Assembly: GCA_902506225.1 (NCBI GenBank)
Contig: LR733345.1
Span: forward strand, 2,170,001 to 2,234,000
Length of the DNA stretch: 64,000 bases
Source of the DNA: Faucicola sp902506225
Lineage (GTDB): Bacteria > Pseudomonadota > Gammaproteobacteria > Pseudomonadales > Moraxellaceae
Direction of reading: 5' to 3'
Below the pieces are notes generated by a model, which was not told where the DNA came from, searched no databases, and saw only the letters and a list, made by a program, of their open reading frames with translations. This document shows positions 32,710 through 41,988 of this stretch, one piece after another. A program made the translations under genes and the position numbers. Position 1 is the stretch's first letter. Every line of letters starts with the position of its first letter.

Positions 32710-32732
32710 AATTGGTTATTTTTTAACCAATT
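32710..32732. repeat. Perfect 9-bp inverted repeat in the AT-rich gap
   Basis: Arms aattggtta and taaccaatt with a 5-nt T loop. No T-run follows on the plus strand and no gene ends here, so it is not an obvious terminator; it may be an operator. Confidence 0.65.
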
Positions 32733-33135
32733 ATTTTAGTTATATAAATCATAGAGTTATATTTTTTTGCAAAGTGCAAGCAAAAAATTTTACTTTTTTT
32801 TTAAGTTTTAAGGCTTGAAAATTTGACAGTTTTTATGGCTAAAAATTTTGAACCCCTGTTTTTCTAATCCTTCGTATCCACTCCAAAAGGTCTACAAGTT
32901 TTTTGGCAATTTATTCCATTTTTTCCTTTATCTGATTTTTTGTAAACTTTAACCAGTTTTTGACAGATTTATGGTATATTTCATGCCAATTCTTTTATAA
33001 TATTGTTATCAAATGTCATTGAAACATAACGAATTTTATCTTTTTATGTCAGTTTAAAGCCTTACGCTGACCTCAAATTCTATAGTCATCTGCTTTACCG
33101 TGACGTATTGTCAAAAATTTAACATAGGTATATTT

Positions 33136-33900
33136 ATGGTATTGTTTGCAAAGAAACCTCGCCTGGCCTATTTGCTATCGGCTTCCCTACTGTCATTGGG
33201 TGGTTTGGCAAGTATGGATGCAGCGAACGCTGGCAATATGTATGTGTTTAAAGATAGCAATGGTCAGGTACTATTGACCAATGTAGTCAGCAACAATCGC
33301 CCTGCAGGAAATAATTTCCAAAATTTTACCAAAAAAGTCAAAGTGACTTATTACGCGGATACCAATGTGCATAGTTATAGCAATTGGGGCGCCAATGAAG
33401 CTGCCGTACCTGCCAGTGCACGTGGCAATAAAAATAGCTACGATAGTATGATTGTGGCTTCTGCGCTGCGTCATGGGGTTGACCCTGCATTGATGAAAGC
33501 CATGATGCATACTGAATCAGGTTTTAATCCCAACGCACGCTCACCTGTTGGGGCACAGGGGTTAATGCAATTAATGCCTGCGACAGCTAGGCGATTTGGT
33601 GTGTATAACGCTTGGAACCCTGCTGAGAACATCGAAGGCGCGGCAAAGTATTTAAAATTTTTACAAAACCGTTTTGGTAATATTCAGCATGTGATAGCAA
33701 GCTATAATGCCGGTGAAGGCAACGTCAGTAAATACGGCGGTATTCCCCCATTTCGTGAAACCCGTGACTACGTACAACGGGTGTTAAGCCGCTACAACAA
33801 CCTATATCGCAATGACCCCAACCTGCGCTCTAGTACTAGCAGCAATGGCTTTCAAAATGTTAGCTATAATTCATCAAACTCTTATACGATTGTCCGCTAA
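33136..33900 (+). CDS. Secreted lytic transglycosylase (SLT domain)
   Basis: About 254 residues from ATG 33136 (AGGT site 7 nt upstream). The signal peptide is followed by a DUF4124-like segment (NMYVFKDSNGQVLLTNV, residues about 34-50) and an SLT goose-lysozyme-like domain: catalytic Glu127 in MHTESGFNP, GAQGLMQLMPATARRFGV, and VIASYNAGEGNVSKYGGIPPFRET with YVQRVL. The enzyme should cleave the MurNAc-GlcNAc bond forming 1,6-anhydro ends in the periplasm. A Ser/Asn-rich C-terminus follows. A second, larger transglycosylase (slt) lies 4 kb away. Confidence 0.9.
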   Translation: MVLFAKKPRLAYLLSASLLSLGGLASMDAANAGNMYVFKDSNGQVLLTNVVSNNRPAGNNFQNFTKKVKVTYYADTNVHSYSNWGANEAAVPASARGNKNSYDSMIVASALRHGVDPALMKAMMHTESGFNPNARSPVGAQGLMQLMPATARRFGVYNAWNPAENIEGAAKYLKFLQNRFGNIQHVIASYNAGEGNVSKYGGIPPFRETRDYVQRVLSRYNNLYRNDPNLRSSTSSNGFQNVSYNSSNSYTIVR

Positions 33901-33916
33901 CAAACGTGTCTATAAG

Positions 33917-33955
33917 CCCAAAGCCAGAAGCCCAAAGCCAGAAGCACAAAGCCAG
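33917..33955. repeat. 14-bp tandem repeats after the transglycosylase gene
   Basis: Units cccaaagccagaag (33917, 33931) and a truncated cacaaagccag (33945). The last partial copy forms the 5' arm of the terminator hairpin, so the repeat could have grown from the terminator stem. Confidence 0.85.
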
Positions 33956-33974
33956 TTTAATACTGGCTTTTTTT
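33948..33974 (+). terminator. Intrinsic terminator of the transglycosylase gene
   Basis: Stem aaagccag/ctggcttt with a 7-nt loop and a run of T residues. Confidence 0.85.
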
Positions 33975-34098
33975 ATGTTACAAATTTATGCTACTTTTCC
34001 CTTTAATTTGTTGCATTAAACGCTATTATACTAAATATCATAGTCAACTTGTTGTTGATAAGTATATTTAATCGTTTGATTATCCTTAGGAAACCGTC

Positions 34099-34989
34099 AT
34101 GTTACGAATTGGCTTATTTCTTTTAACTAACCTAGCGGTAATGGTGGTGTTTGGTATCGTCATGAACATCATCGCGCCAATGCTAGGGTTCAATTTGGGC
34201 GGCACAGGTACGACTAGCCTGCTGGTGATGTGTTTCATCTACGGTATGATAGGGTCGTTCGTATCGCTGTTAATGTCAAAATGGCTCGCCAAACGCTCCA
34301 CAGGTACGCAAGTCATTGAACAGCCTGCTACCCAGTTGGAAGTTTGGCTGGTCGAAACGGTTCGCCGTTTAGCGCAAAACGTCAATATTGATATGCCAGA
34401 AGTGGGTATCTTTGATAATCCATCACCCAATGCCTTTGCGACAGGTTGGAATAAAAACAAAGCTTTGGTTGCGGTATCGACTGGGCTACTGCAATCGATG
34501 AGCCAAGAAGAAGTCGAAGCGGTACTTGCCCATGAGATTGGTCACGTTGCCAATGGTGATATGGTGACCTTAGCGCTTGTGCAAGGGGTGGTTAACAGCT
34601 TTGTGATGTTCTTTGCGCGCATTGTGGGGCTATTTGTAGATCAGGCGATATTTAAAAATGACAGCAATTCACCTGGTATGGGCTATTACATTACCAGTAT
34701 GGTGTTAGATATTGTGTTTGGTATTGCCGCGCAAGCAGTGGTGATGTGGTTCTCTCGTTATCGTGAATACCGTGCGGATGAAGCAGGCGCGCGTTTGGCG
34801 GGTAAATACAACATGATTGCTGCGCTTGAAGCGTTAAAACCTGCCAGCCAGCATCCTGACTATATGCCACAAGGCATGAAAGCCTTTGCGATTAATGAAG
34901 GTAAAGGGGGCTTTAGTTTTTCCCAGTTATTTGCCAGCCACCCTTCCCTTGATGACCGTATTGCCCATTTACAAAAATTGGCTAACTAA
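34099..34989 (+). CDS. htpX: Membrane protease HtpX
   Basis: Zinc metalloprotease of the inner membrane (M48 family), 296 residues, that degrades misfolded membrane proteins together with FtsH. Two N-terminal transmembrane helices (LFLLTNLAVMVVFGIV and a second near residue 40), the zinc site HEIGH at 145-149, two more hydrophobic segments, and the third ligand region YREYRADEAGARLAG. The C-terminal SHPSLDDRIAHLQKL is typical. AGGA precedes the ATG at 34099. It is monocistronic, ending in a bidirectional terminator. Confidence 0.97.
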   Translation: MLRIGLFLLTNLAVMVVFGIVMNIIAPMLGFNLGGTGTTSLLVMCFIYGMIGSFVSLLMSKWLAKRSTGTQVIEQPATQLEVWLVETVRRLAQNVNIDMPEVGIFDNPSPNAFATGWNKNKALVAVSTGLLQSMSQEEVEAVLAHEIGHVANGDMVTLALVQGVVNSFVMFFARIVGLFVDQAIFKNDSNSPGMGYYITSMVLDIVFGIAAQAVVMWFSRYREYRADEAGARLAGKYNMIAALEALKPASQHPDYMPQGMKAFAINEGKGGFSFSQLFASHPSLDDRIAHLQKLAN

Positions 34990-35010
34990 ACATTTGAGTA
35001 TTTGAGCACT

Positions 35011-35040
35011 AAAAAACCCAATCAAATGATTGGGTTTTTT
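35011..35040. terminator. Bidirectional terminator between htpX and the DUF2789 gene
   Basis: Perfect 14-bp stem aaaaaacccaatca/tgattgggtttttt with a 2-nt spacer. Confidence 0.9.
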
Positions 35041-35090
35041 AATTAGCTTTTACTACACTTAAAAAATACCTTTAACCGTATTAAAATGAC

Positions 35091-35354
35091 TTATTTGGTC
35101 AGTTTTTGCGCATCCATGGCATCTTTGTGTAGAAGGGTGTTGAGCTCATCGATGATTTCAATCCAACCTGCATCTGCATGATATTCGTCTTTTAAAAATT
35201 TACGTTGGCTGTCACTCCAAAAAGGCGCATCGCTCAGCTCGACTGACTGTGGCAGTTGGTGATTTTGGATAAAAGCTTCAATTGATGCATCATCGCTGTC
35301 CATGCCCATTTGCTCAAACAACATATTAATGTTTCTTTCGCCATCTGTCATCAT
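35091..35354 (-). CDS. DUF2789 family small protein
   Basis: Protein of 87 residues matching the DUF2789 pattern of gammaproteobacteria: a short N-terminal helix NMLFEQMGMDSDDASIEAFIQNHQL, then APFWSDSQRKFLKDEYHADAGWIEIIDELNTLLH. It is acidic, soluble and without signal peptide; function is unknown. The start at 35354 follows an AGGAGAACC-type ribosome-binding site. Isolated transcription unit facing htpX. Confidence 0.85.
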   Translation of the reverse strand: MMTDGERNINMLFEQMGMDSDDASIEAFIQNHQLPQSVELSDAPFWSDSQRKFLKDEYHADAGWIEIIDELNTLLHKDAMDAQKLTK

Positions 35355-35547
35355 TGTGGTTCTCCTAGTACTCTAAAAAGTATCAACGTTTAAAAGTAGC
35401 AATATTTATTTTAATGTCATTATTTTTTAGCACTCATTTTATTCAAAATTATCAAAAAAGTGCCATGGGTTATTGTTACCGTTAGCATTGTAGCCAAAAT
35501 TGGGTAAAAAAAATGTGATTTGATTGTATAGTGTGGTTATTTCATGT

Positions 35548-35573
35548 AAAAAGACCAGCCTTATGAGGCTGGT
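35548..35573 (-). terminator. Intrinsic terminator of mdh
   Basis: Eight-bp stem accagcct/aggctggt with a 4-nt loop; U-rich run on the minus strand and T-run on the plus strand. Confidence 0.85.
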
Positions 35574-35600
35574 TTTTTTGGTTAAAACATTCTAACCTAA

Positions 35601-36587
35601 TTAGTTAGGTAATAAGTGGCTTACCGCATCACGCTCTTCAGCGAGCTCAGTTTCGGTGGCTTTCATTTTTTCTTGTGAGAAAGCCGCTGAAACATCTAGC
35701 CCTTCAACGATTTTCCAATCACCATTTTGGCAAGTACATGGGAATGAATAGATAAGACCTTTTTGGATACCGTATTCACCGTTTGAGTAAACACCCATAG
35801 ATACCCAATCATTCTCGTCAGTGCCTAGTGCCCATGAACGAATGTGAGCAATGGCAGCGTTTGCAGCAGATGCCGCTGATGAGGCACCACGTGCTTTAAT
35901 GATAGCAGCACCACGTTGTTGTACGTTAGGGATATAAGTACCTTCGTACCAGTCACGTTGTACTTGCTCTAGGGCAGGTTGACCTTTTACCGTAGTGAAA
36001 GTCAAATCTGGGTACTGGGTTGAAGAGTGGTTACCCCAAATGATCATTTTTTTGATGTCATTCACAGTGGTTTCAGTTTCTTCTGCCAATTGCGCCATAC
36101 CACGGTTGTGGTCAAGACGTGTCATCGCTGTAAAGTTACGTGGGTCTAGGTCTGGGGCATTGCGCTGTGCGATTAAGGCATTGGTGTTGGCTGGGTTACC
36201 CACAACCAATACTTTGACAGTACGGCTAGCGTTGTCATTTAACGCTTTACCTTGTGCAGAGAAGATGGCGGCGTTGGCTTCGAGCAAATCTTTACGCTCC
36301 ATGCCTGGGCCACGAGGACGGGCACCTACCAGTAGGGCATAGTCCGCATCTTTGAACGCAACGTTAGCGTCGTCGGTTTGTACGACGCCCGCTAGCAATG
36401 GGAATGCACAATCTTCAAGTTCCATTACCACACCTTTTAAGGCTTCTAAAGCTGGCGTGATTTCTAATAATTGTAAAATGACAGGTTGGTCTTTACCTAA
36501 CATATCACCCGATGCGATACGAAATAATAATGAATAACTGATTTGACCAGCAGCACCAGTCACCGCAACACGAACAGGCTGTTTCAT
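35601..36587 (-). CDS. mdh: Malate dehydrogenase
   Basis: NAD-dependent malate dehydrogenase of the TCA cycle, 328 residues, of the two-domain type found in Acinetobacter and Burkholderia rather than the 312-residue E. coli type. Motifs: VTGAAGQISYSLLFRIASG (NAD loop), LLVGARPRGPGMERKDLL, VVGNPANTNAL, and the catalytic pair in MTRLDHNRG and IIWGNHSSTQYPD. ATG at 36587 is preceded by GGAGCT. Monocistronic with a good terminator. Confidence 0.97.
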   Translation of the reverse strand: MKQPVRVAVTGAAGQISYSLLFRIASGDMLGKDQPVILQLLEITPALEALKGVVMELEDCAFPLLAGVVQTDDANVAFKDADYALLVGARPRGPGMERKDLLEANAAIFSAQGKALNDNASRTVKVLVVGNPANTNALIAQRNAPDLDPRNFTAMTRLDHNRGMAQLAEETETTVNDIKKMIIWGNHSSTQYPDLTFTTVKGQPALEQVQRDWYEGTYIPNVQQRGAAIIKARGASSAASAANAAIAHIRSWALGTDENDWVSMGVYSNGEYGIQKGLIYSFPCTCQNGDWKIVEGLDVSAAFSQEKMKATETELAEERDAVSHLLPN

Positions 36588-36816
36588 TGAAAGCTCCTAT
36601 TATGAGATAAGTACAAGATCCTTTGCAAATGCAAAGCAGTGAAAAAAGCAGAAAAAGTTGTCTAAAAAAGCTTGCCTAGTTTATCACTTGCCACCACCAA
36701 AGACCATAAATTTATGGGGTCAATTGGCGAGTTACCTAGACAATGATAGGTTTCACACCGTCAAACACCAAGATAGAAAATGCTTAAACCTAAGCAAAAA
36801 TTGATACCGCCATCCC

Positions 36817-37590
36817 TCAATAATTACCATCAATCAAAAACTGACTGGGACAGGTATAAGAGCGTGTGGCACATTGGGCAAAACGTCCGTTGTTGTCATA
36901 GCACACGTTAATATAGGTCAGTACAGATTGACCTGCACTATTTTTTTGACAGAAAAAATTAAACGAGTTTGGCTTCATGCCAGGGTTTAAAGATAACAAT
37001 TGACGGCTCAAGCCATTGGACGCGAATCGATAACTGCGACCGCTACTGAGTTCTTTAGGGAGTTTTAATTGACTGGCAAGCGAGGTAATGTTGCGAAAAT
37101 AATTAGGGGTACTTAGACCACTGCAGCGACCATACTGCTGCCAAATATTTTTGCGAATATTACCGTCTGGAATGACTTTTGAGGTGATCTTTTCTTGCAG
37201 TGGCGACATGCTGTAGCGGCTATTACTACAAGGCTGGTTCGCCACCCGATAAAAATTCACCGTCATCGGATTGCCTTCGATACATTGGCGAAGATTACCC
37301 ATGTATGGGTTTAGCTTGCAGATGGCAGGGGATAATTCAACTCCTAAAACACTGTCGGCATGGGCAGCTGGGGTTGCTAAAGCACCCATCACCGCCAAGC
37401 AGCCAACTGACAAATAGCCACTAAACTTTGTGCTTTTTTGATGACTTGAGTTAATAACTAAACTCGCTAAATTTGCCGCCGCCTCATCTTGAAACTTTGC
37501 TCTAAACTCTAACGACGCCAATGTGGGGGTGTGTGAAACCGTGTGCCAGTTGGTAAAATCGAGTAATGTTTTTAGACAAGATGACAGCAT
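36817..37590 (-). CDS. Secreted RNase T2-like protein with degenerate catalytic motifs
   Basis: Protein of 257 residues. A signal sequence (GYLSVGCLAVMGALATPAAHA, about 58-78) is preceded by an unusual 55-residue polar leader; no better start codon is visible. The mature part has Cys pairs and the RNase T2 order: where active enzymes have HGLWP there is VNFYRV (111-116), and where they have HEWxKHGTCSG there is IWQQYGRCSG (149-158) followed by LSTPNYFRNITSLASQL and, near the end, LTYINVCYDNNGRFAQC. Both catalytic histidines are missing. It may be a binding protein or inactive paralogue. Homology is a pattern judgement. Confidence 0.6.
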   Translation of the reverse strand: MLSSCLKTLLDFTNWHTVSHTPTLASLEFRAKFQDEAAANLASLVINSSHQKSTKFSGYLSVGCLAVMGALATPAAHADSVLGVELSPAICKLNPYMGNLRQCIEGNPMTVNFYRVANQPCSNSRYSMSPLQEKITSKVIPDGNIRKNIWQQYGRCSGLSTPNYFRNITSLASQLKLPKELSSGRSYRFASNGLSRQLLSLNPGMKPNSFNFFCQKNSAGQSVLTYINVCYDNNGRFAQCATRSYTCPSQFLIDGNY

Positions 37591-37825
37591 AGCAATTAAA
37601 CCAAATAGTTGGTGATTAAAAACAAGCAGGTTGTTTTAACGTTTACAGTGAGCTTTTAAATTTATAGTAAGCTTTTAAAATAGACGTGATAAAAATGGTC
37701 ATTGACTTATTAATTTTTTGCTTGAAATAACTAAATTTTTGCCAAACGAAACTAATGTTTATGAGTCATGCCAATTTTTTGAAATCATACTAACTAGGTC
37801 AGATTTTGTAAACCCTGTATATACT
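37591..37825. other. AT-rich spacer upstream of the RNase T2-like gene
   Basis: Presumed promoter region on the minus strand. It includes an imperfect 19-bp direct repeat containing agcttttaaa (about 37645-37682). Nothing else was recognised. Confidence 0.5.
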
Positions 37826-37877
37826 AAAAAACAACAGTAATTTATTGAACATTATCAATCAATTAGCTGTTGTTTTT
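37826..37877 (-). terminator. Probable terminator of slt
   Basis: Arms aaaaaacaacag (37826-37837) and ctgttgttttt (37867-37877) with a 29-nt loop; U-run on the minus strand. The long loop lowers confidence. Confidence 0.65.
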
Positions 37878-37913
37878 GCGAAAATTTAGCAGGTTTATTT
37901 AATTCAGATTAAT

Positions 37914-39899
37914 TTAATATTTAGCAGCAATAATACCCATACGCTCACTAATCGGTTGGTTGCTGCCGCCAAGGAGCACATCATAATTGGTGGCATTTTC
38001 CATCACGGCTTTGACATAATTGCGCGTTTCTGCATAAGGAATGGTCTCAACATACTGATCAGCCGCTAGGCTACCGTTCTCAGGTTGCCAAGTTTTGGCC
38101 TTACCTGGTCCTGCATTGTAGCCCGCGGTGGCAAGTACAGGCTGACCGCCCAATTTATTTAAAATGTCGCCCATATAATACGTACCGTAGCGGATATTGG
38201 TATCACCCCCTGCGACGCGAGATGGCTCATACGGTTCGCCCAATTTACGTGCGATATAGCGCGCGGTGTCTGGCATGATTTGCATCAACCCCCCTGCCCC
38301 AACACCCGAACGCGCGCCGATATTAAAGCGGCTTTCTTGACGCATGATGCCATACGCCCACGCAGGATCGATTCCTGCTTGGCGGCTGTATTGCACGACA
38401 CTAGACTGATGGGGCATTGGGAATGCCAGTGCCGAATTTGGGATCGTTTTGGTGGATTCCAATGCGTAGATAGCACGGTCGTACCATCCCATGTCCGATG
38501 CGGTTTGTGCCGCTGCCAGAATCATCCTCTCATCACCACGATCACGTGCTTTTTTTACTGCCCAATTCCATTCACGGTTGGTATAGCTGGGATTGGCGGC
38601 AAGTTTATAGAGGGTAAATGCGCGATTAAAGAAACTATCGTTTGCGAGGCGTGAGTAGTCACTATTGCTCACCGGTGGCGTGGTCGGCAATCGGTCAAAA
38701 CGTTGTCCAATTTGGTCTTTGGCAAGCAGCCCATAATAGTCATTGGTTTGCGCCAATTGACTAAATAGCTGATTGGCTTGTTGACGCTGCTGGTTAGTGC
38801 CGCCCAATTTGTAGGCTTTGGCAAGCCAATATTGCCATATCGGTTGCTGCTGATTTTTATAGTCCATTGCGCCAATAGCTTGTGCCAAATCTGACCATCG
38901 GCTATAGCGTATCGCTGCTTGGGCATAGTTTTCGGCTTCTTCATTGTTAAATGGTACGCCCAGACTTTTTTGCATCCAATCAACCGCGTCACTACTAAAC
39001 CCTTGATCGGTATTGACCCCCATCCTTGCCACACCCAAGGTACGGTAGGCATATTGACGGGTTTTAGCATCAAAAAACTGCGGATTTCGCCCCAAATCAT
39101 AGTTGAGCTGCATCGCCGCTTCACTGACAGATTTTTTGGCAAGTTGCCCTAACCCGTATAGATATAAATACCGATTGCTGGCGGTCGCTGGCATACTTCC
39201 GAGTTGTGAGAAAAACGCGTTGGGACTGCTACTGATGCTCATGAGCTGATTGTAGCTCAGCTGCACGCCCAATCGGCTGGCAAGCTGCACGATGTCACCG
39301 TTGTTGCCCGTGCGTAACATACGATACAGCCGCTGCTCACGGTCATCATTGCTAACCATGCGATTGCCATTGAGCTCTGTCGCCAACTGTTGGCAAAGCT
39401 GCGGCAGTTTTTTATCAGTATTAAGCCAAACATTACCTTTTTCGGTATAAGCACGCATGCTATCGCCACCATGATTGAAACCTAACGCAATGGCACAAGC
39501 TTCACTGGCATCAGGATTGGTTACATAGCTCGCCACTTGTCTAACTGCATCATAATCACCCATCCGCGCTTTGGTTTCCGCATAATCCGCCGCCAATTTT
39601 TCTGCCATCGCAGTTTGTGGATAACGGTTGGCAAAACTCACAATCGCTGATGCAGGCTGAGCGTCTAAGTCTTTATTGAGCTGCCAATACTCTGGATACA
39701 TGTCTAGACTACCACCCGCCATCATTTGCTGATAGTTGCCCATTTGCGATAAGTTGCCGCGGCTAGCTTCACGTTCGGCTTGGTTAAAATAACTATCAGC
39801 GGTGCTAGGCGTCCCTACAGAATAGCTACTTGCACAAGCAGATTCTGCAAAAACAGCAATCACACCGCATGAAATCATCGAAAGCTTGAGATTTTTCAT
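37914..39899 (-). CDS. slt: Soluble lytic murein transglycosylase (Slt70-like)
   Basis: Periplasmic enzyme of 661 residues. After a signal peptide (CGVIAVFAESACA) comes a long alpha-helical superhelical region (about residues 40-480) and a C-terminal SLT catalytic domain with Glu near residue 522 in MRQESRFN, GVGAGGLMQIMPDTARYIARKLG, and TAGYNAGPGKAKTW followed by ETIPYAETRNYVKAV. It cleaves glycan strands to 1,6-anhydro-muropeptides, supporting wall turnover and recycling. Length and architecture match Slt70. Monocistronic; miaB is divergent 293 nt away. Confidence 0.95.
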   Translation of the reverse strand: MKNLKLSMISCGVIAVFAESACASSYSVGTPSTADSYFNQAEREASRGNLSQMGNYQQMMAGGSLDMYPEYWQLNKDLDAQPASAIVSFANRYPQTAMAEKLAADYAETKARMGDYDAVRQVASYVTNPDASEACAIALGFNHGGDSMRAYTEKGNVWLNTDKKLPQLCQQLATELNGNRMVSNDDREQRLYRMLRTGNNGDIVQLASRLGVQLSYNQLMSISSSPNAFFSQLGSMPATASNRYLYLYGLGQLAKKSVSEAAMQLNYDLGRNPQFFDAKTRQYAYRTLGVARMGVNTDQGFSSDAVDWMQKSLGVPFNNEEAENYAQAAIRYSRWSDLAQAIGAMDYKNQQQPIWQYWLAKAYKLGGTNQQRQQANQLFSQLAQTNDYYGLLAKDQIGQRFDRLPTTPPVSNSDYSRLANDSFFNRAFTLYKLAANPSYTNREWNWAVKKARDRGDERMILAAAQTASDMGWYDRAIYALESTKTIPNSALAFPMPHQSSVVQYSRQAGIDPAWAYGIMRQESRFNIGARSGVGAGGLMQIMPDTARYIARKLGEPYEPSRVAGGDTNIRYGTYYMGDILNKLGGQPVLATAGYNAGPGKAKTWQPENGSLAADQYVETIPYAETRNYVKAVMENATNYDVLLGGSNQPISERMGIIAAKY

Positions 39900-40192
39900 A
39901 ATAATTGGTAAGACCTTTAATAGGATAAATAGGCAAAAAATGACAAAAGTAATGTAAAAATTGGTTAACCTTGCTGAAGCGATTATAACGATTGTCGACT
40001 AAAAAAAATTTACCCAAATCTCAACTAATTGTATAAAAATGTTGCAGCGTATTTTATATGACAAATAGTTTTTTATTAATTTTAGCACCGATGTCATTTA
40101 TTTAGTGCTGTCAAAATAATCACTACCGCATTTTGCCAAAAAAATCTGTTATAATTAAGGGTTTATTTTAGGCGAAACATTTAGGTGTAGTC

Positions 40193-41659
40193 ATGACAGT
40201 TGCTACTTTTGACCCAAAAGCACAGATTTCCAAAACTCAAAATTTGGTAACGCCAACGCTAGCGGTGAGTGTTGAACCCACCATGCCACTAGCGGATGCT
40301 CGTGTCAAACGCGTGTTTATCGAGACCCAAGGCTGTCAGATGAATGTGTACGACTCTGAAAAAATGGCAGATGTGCTAGGCGACTCCCATGGTATGGTGC
40401 TGACGGACAATCCTGAAGAAGCCGATGTGCTGCTCATGAATACCTGCTCGATTCGTGAAAAAGCGCAAGAAAAAGTATTTTCTGAACTCGGGCGCTGGAA
40501 AAAACTTAAAGAGAAAAACCCGAATTTGGTCATCGGTGTGGGTGGCTGCGTGGCGTCACAAGAAGGCGATAAAATCCAAAGCCGTGCCCCGCATGTCGAT
40601 ATGGTGTTTGGACCGCAAACCCTGCATCGCCTGCCAGAACTGTATGACCAATCCACCAAACAGCTGGATGTCAAACCCAAAAACCGTATCGGCGTCGTCG
40701 ATGTGTCTTTCCCAAGCATTGAAAAATTTGACTTTTTACCCGAACCCAAAGTGGAAGGGTTTAAAGCATTTGTATCTATCATGGAAGGCTGCTCAAAATA
40801 CTGCTCATTTTGCGTGGTGCCTTACACCCGCGGCGAAGAAATCTCGCGCCCTCTCGATGATGTACTTGCTGAGATTGACAGCCTTGCTAGCCAAGGGGTA
40901 CGTGAAGTAACGCTATTGGGGCAAAACGTCAATGGCTATCGCGGCGAAAAACACGATGGCACGATTTGCCGTTTTAGTGAGTTATTACATTATGTGGCAC
41001 ACGTTGACGGCATTGAGCGCATTCGCTATACCACCAGCCATCCACTGGAATTTAGCGATGATATCATTGAAGCGTATGCCAAAATACCAAAACTGGTATC
41101 CCACCTGCACCTACCTGTGCAAAGTGGCTCCAACGCTATCCTAGCCGCCATGAAACGTAACCACACCATTGATATCTACATTGAGCAAATCCGCAAACTG
41201 CGCGCGGTGCGCCCTGATATGTATTTATCAAGCGATTTTATTATCGGTTTTCCCAATGAAACTGACCAAGATTTCCAAGACACACTCAATCTTGCCAAAG
41301 ACTTGGATTTTGACCACTCGTATAGCTTTATTTACTCCAAGCGCCCAGGCACGCCTGCGTCAGACTTGCCCGACAATATCGATATAGCAACCAAAAAAGC
41401 CCGTTTGGCGGCGTTTCAAAAGGTGATTGTCGATTCAACCTGGGCGAAAACCCAAGGCATGGTGGGTCAAACCGTGCGTGTGCTGGTGGAGCAACATGGC
41501 GACCGCAATCCCGAATTTTTGATGGGAACGGCAGATAATACGCGAACGGTATTGTTTAAAGGCGATGATGCTTTGATTGGCAAACTGGTGATGGTGAAAG
41601 TCACGCGTGCCATGAGCCCGCATTTGGTGGAAGGTGAGTTGATGGAAGTGTTAGGTTAA
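40193..41659 (+). CDS. miaB: tRNA-2-methylthio-N6-dimethylallyladenosine synthase MiaB
   Basis: Radical-SAM methylthiotransferase modifying i6A37 of tRNAs. The 488 residues include a non-conserved N-terminal leader of about 38 residues before VFIETQGCQMNVYDSE (first 4Fe-4S cluster Cys, with LLMNTCSIR and VGGCVAS), the radical SAM motif EGCSKYCSFCVVPYTRG, SGSNAILAAMKR, and a C-terminal TRAM domain (GQTVRVLVE to LVEGEL). AGGTG precedes the ATG. A small unknown gene follows after 4 nt and may be cotranscribed. In related genomes miaB usually precedes ybeZ; that is not the case here. Confidence 0.96.
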   Translation: MTVATFDPKAQISKTQNLVTPTLAVSVEPTMPLADARVKRVFIETQGCQMNVYDSEKMADVLGDSHGMVLTDNPEEADVLLMNTCSIREKAQEKVFSELGRWKKLKEKNPNLVIGVGGCVASQEGDKIQSRAPHVDMVFGPQTLHRLPELYDQSTKQLDVKPKNRIGVVDVSFPSIEKFDFLPEPKVEGFKAFVSIMEGCSKYCSFCVVPYTRGEEISRPLDDVLAEIDSLASQGVREVTLLGQNVNGYRGEKHDGTICRFSELLHYVAHVDGIERIRYTTSHPLEFSDDIIEAYAKIPKLVSHLHLPVQSGSNAILAAMKRNHTIDIYIEQIRKLRAVRPDMYLSSDFIIGFPNETDQDFQDTLNLAKDLDFDHSYSFIYSKRPGTPASDLPDNIDIATKKARLAAFQKVIVDSTWAKTQGMVGQTVRVLVEQHGDRNPEFLMGTADNTRTVLFKGDDALIGKLVMVKVTRAMSPHLVEGELMEVLG

Positions 41660-41663
41660 TATA

Positions 41664-41978
41664 ATGGCATTTGACATGTGGTTTGATTGTGACAATGAGA
41701 AAATCAATTGTCAAATTTCGCATGAGGACGAACGTATTTTACGTTTAGCCGAAGGTAACACTAACTTTTCAACGCTTACTTGGCTATTGGATAACTTTTA
41801 TAATGACCCAGTGATTTATCCGAATGTTGCTAAATCACTGGTCGTTGAATTAAATAATTTGGCAGACTATTTTGCGAAAAATAACCGTAAGCAATATATC
41901 ACTCATTGTCAGAAAATCGAAAACTTTATCCGTTTGTCAATTGAAAAAATGCAAGTTATTCATTGCATCAGTGACTAA
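41664..41978 (+). CDS. Small uncharacterised protein downstream of miaB
   Basis: Protein of 104 residues, acidic N-terminal half (MAFDMWFDCDNEKINCQISHE) and helical C-terminal half with many Asn, Lys and Ile. No signal peptide or membrane segment; not recognised. It starts 4 nt after miaB, with AGG at the end of miaB acting as ribosome-binding site. Its base composition is much richer in AT than miaB, like the toxin-antitoxin pair that converges on it 10 nt away, suggesting later acquisition. Size and setting would fit an immunity or accessory protein, but there is no direct evidence. Confidence 0.65.
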   Translation: MAFDMWFDCDNEKINCQISHEDERILRLAEGNTNFSTLTWLLDNFYNDPVIYPNVAKSLVVELNNLADYFAKNNRKQYITHCQKIENFIRLSIEKMQVIHCISD

Positions 41979-41988
41979 AACACATAAT

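Larger units (their letters stand above)
32442..33135. other. Long AT-rich spacer with two DnaA-box sequences
   Basis: Nearly 700 bp without a credible gene, clearly more AT-rich than its surroundings. It contains two perfect TGTGGATAA sequences (32641-32649 and 32653-32661), a perfect 9-bp inverted repeat (32710-32732) and long A/T runs. The promoter of the transglycosylase gene at 33136 must lie at its right end. dnaA, dnaN, rpmH or gidA are not nearby, so an origin function is uncertain. Confidence 0.6.

Noticed and set aside
39616..39624. DnaA-box sequence TGTGGATAA inside slt (others inside brnT at 42249 and the lipoprotein gene at about 1676)
   Set aside because: Single copies inside coding sequence in AT-rich DNA are expected by chance; only the intergenic pair at 32641 is reported.
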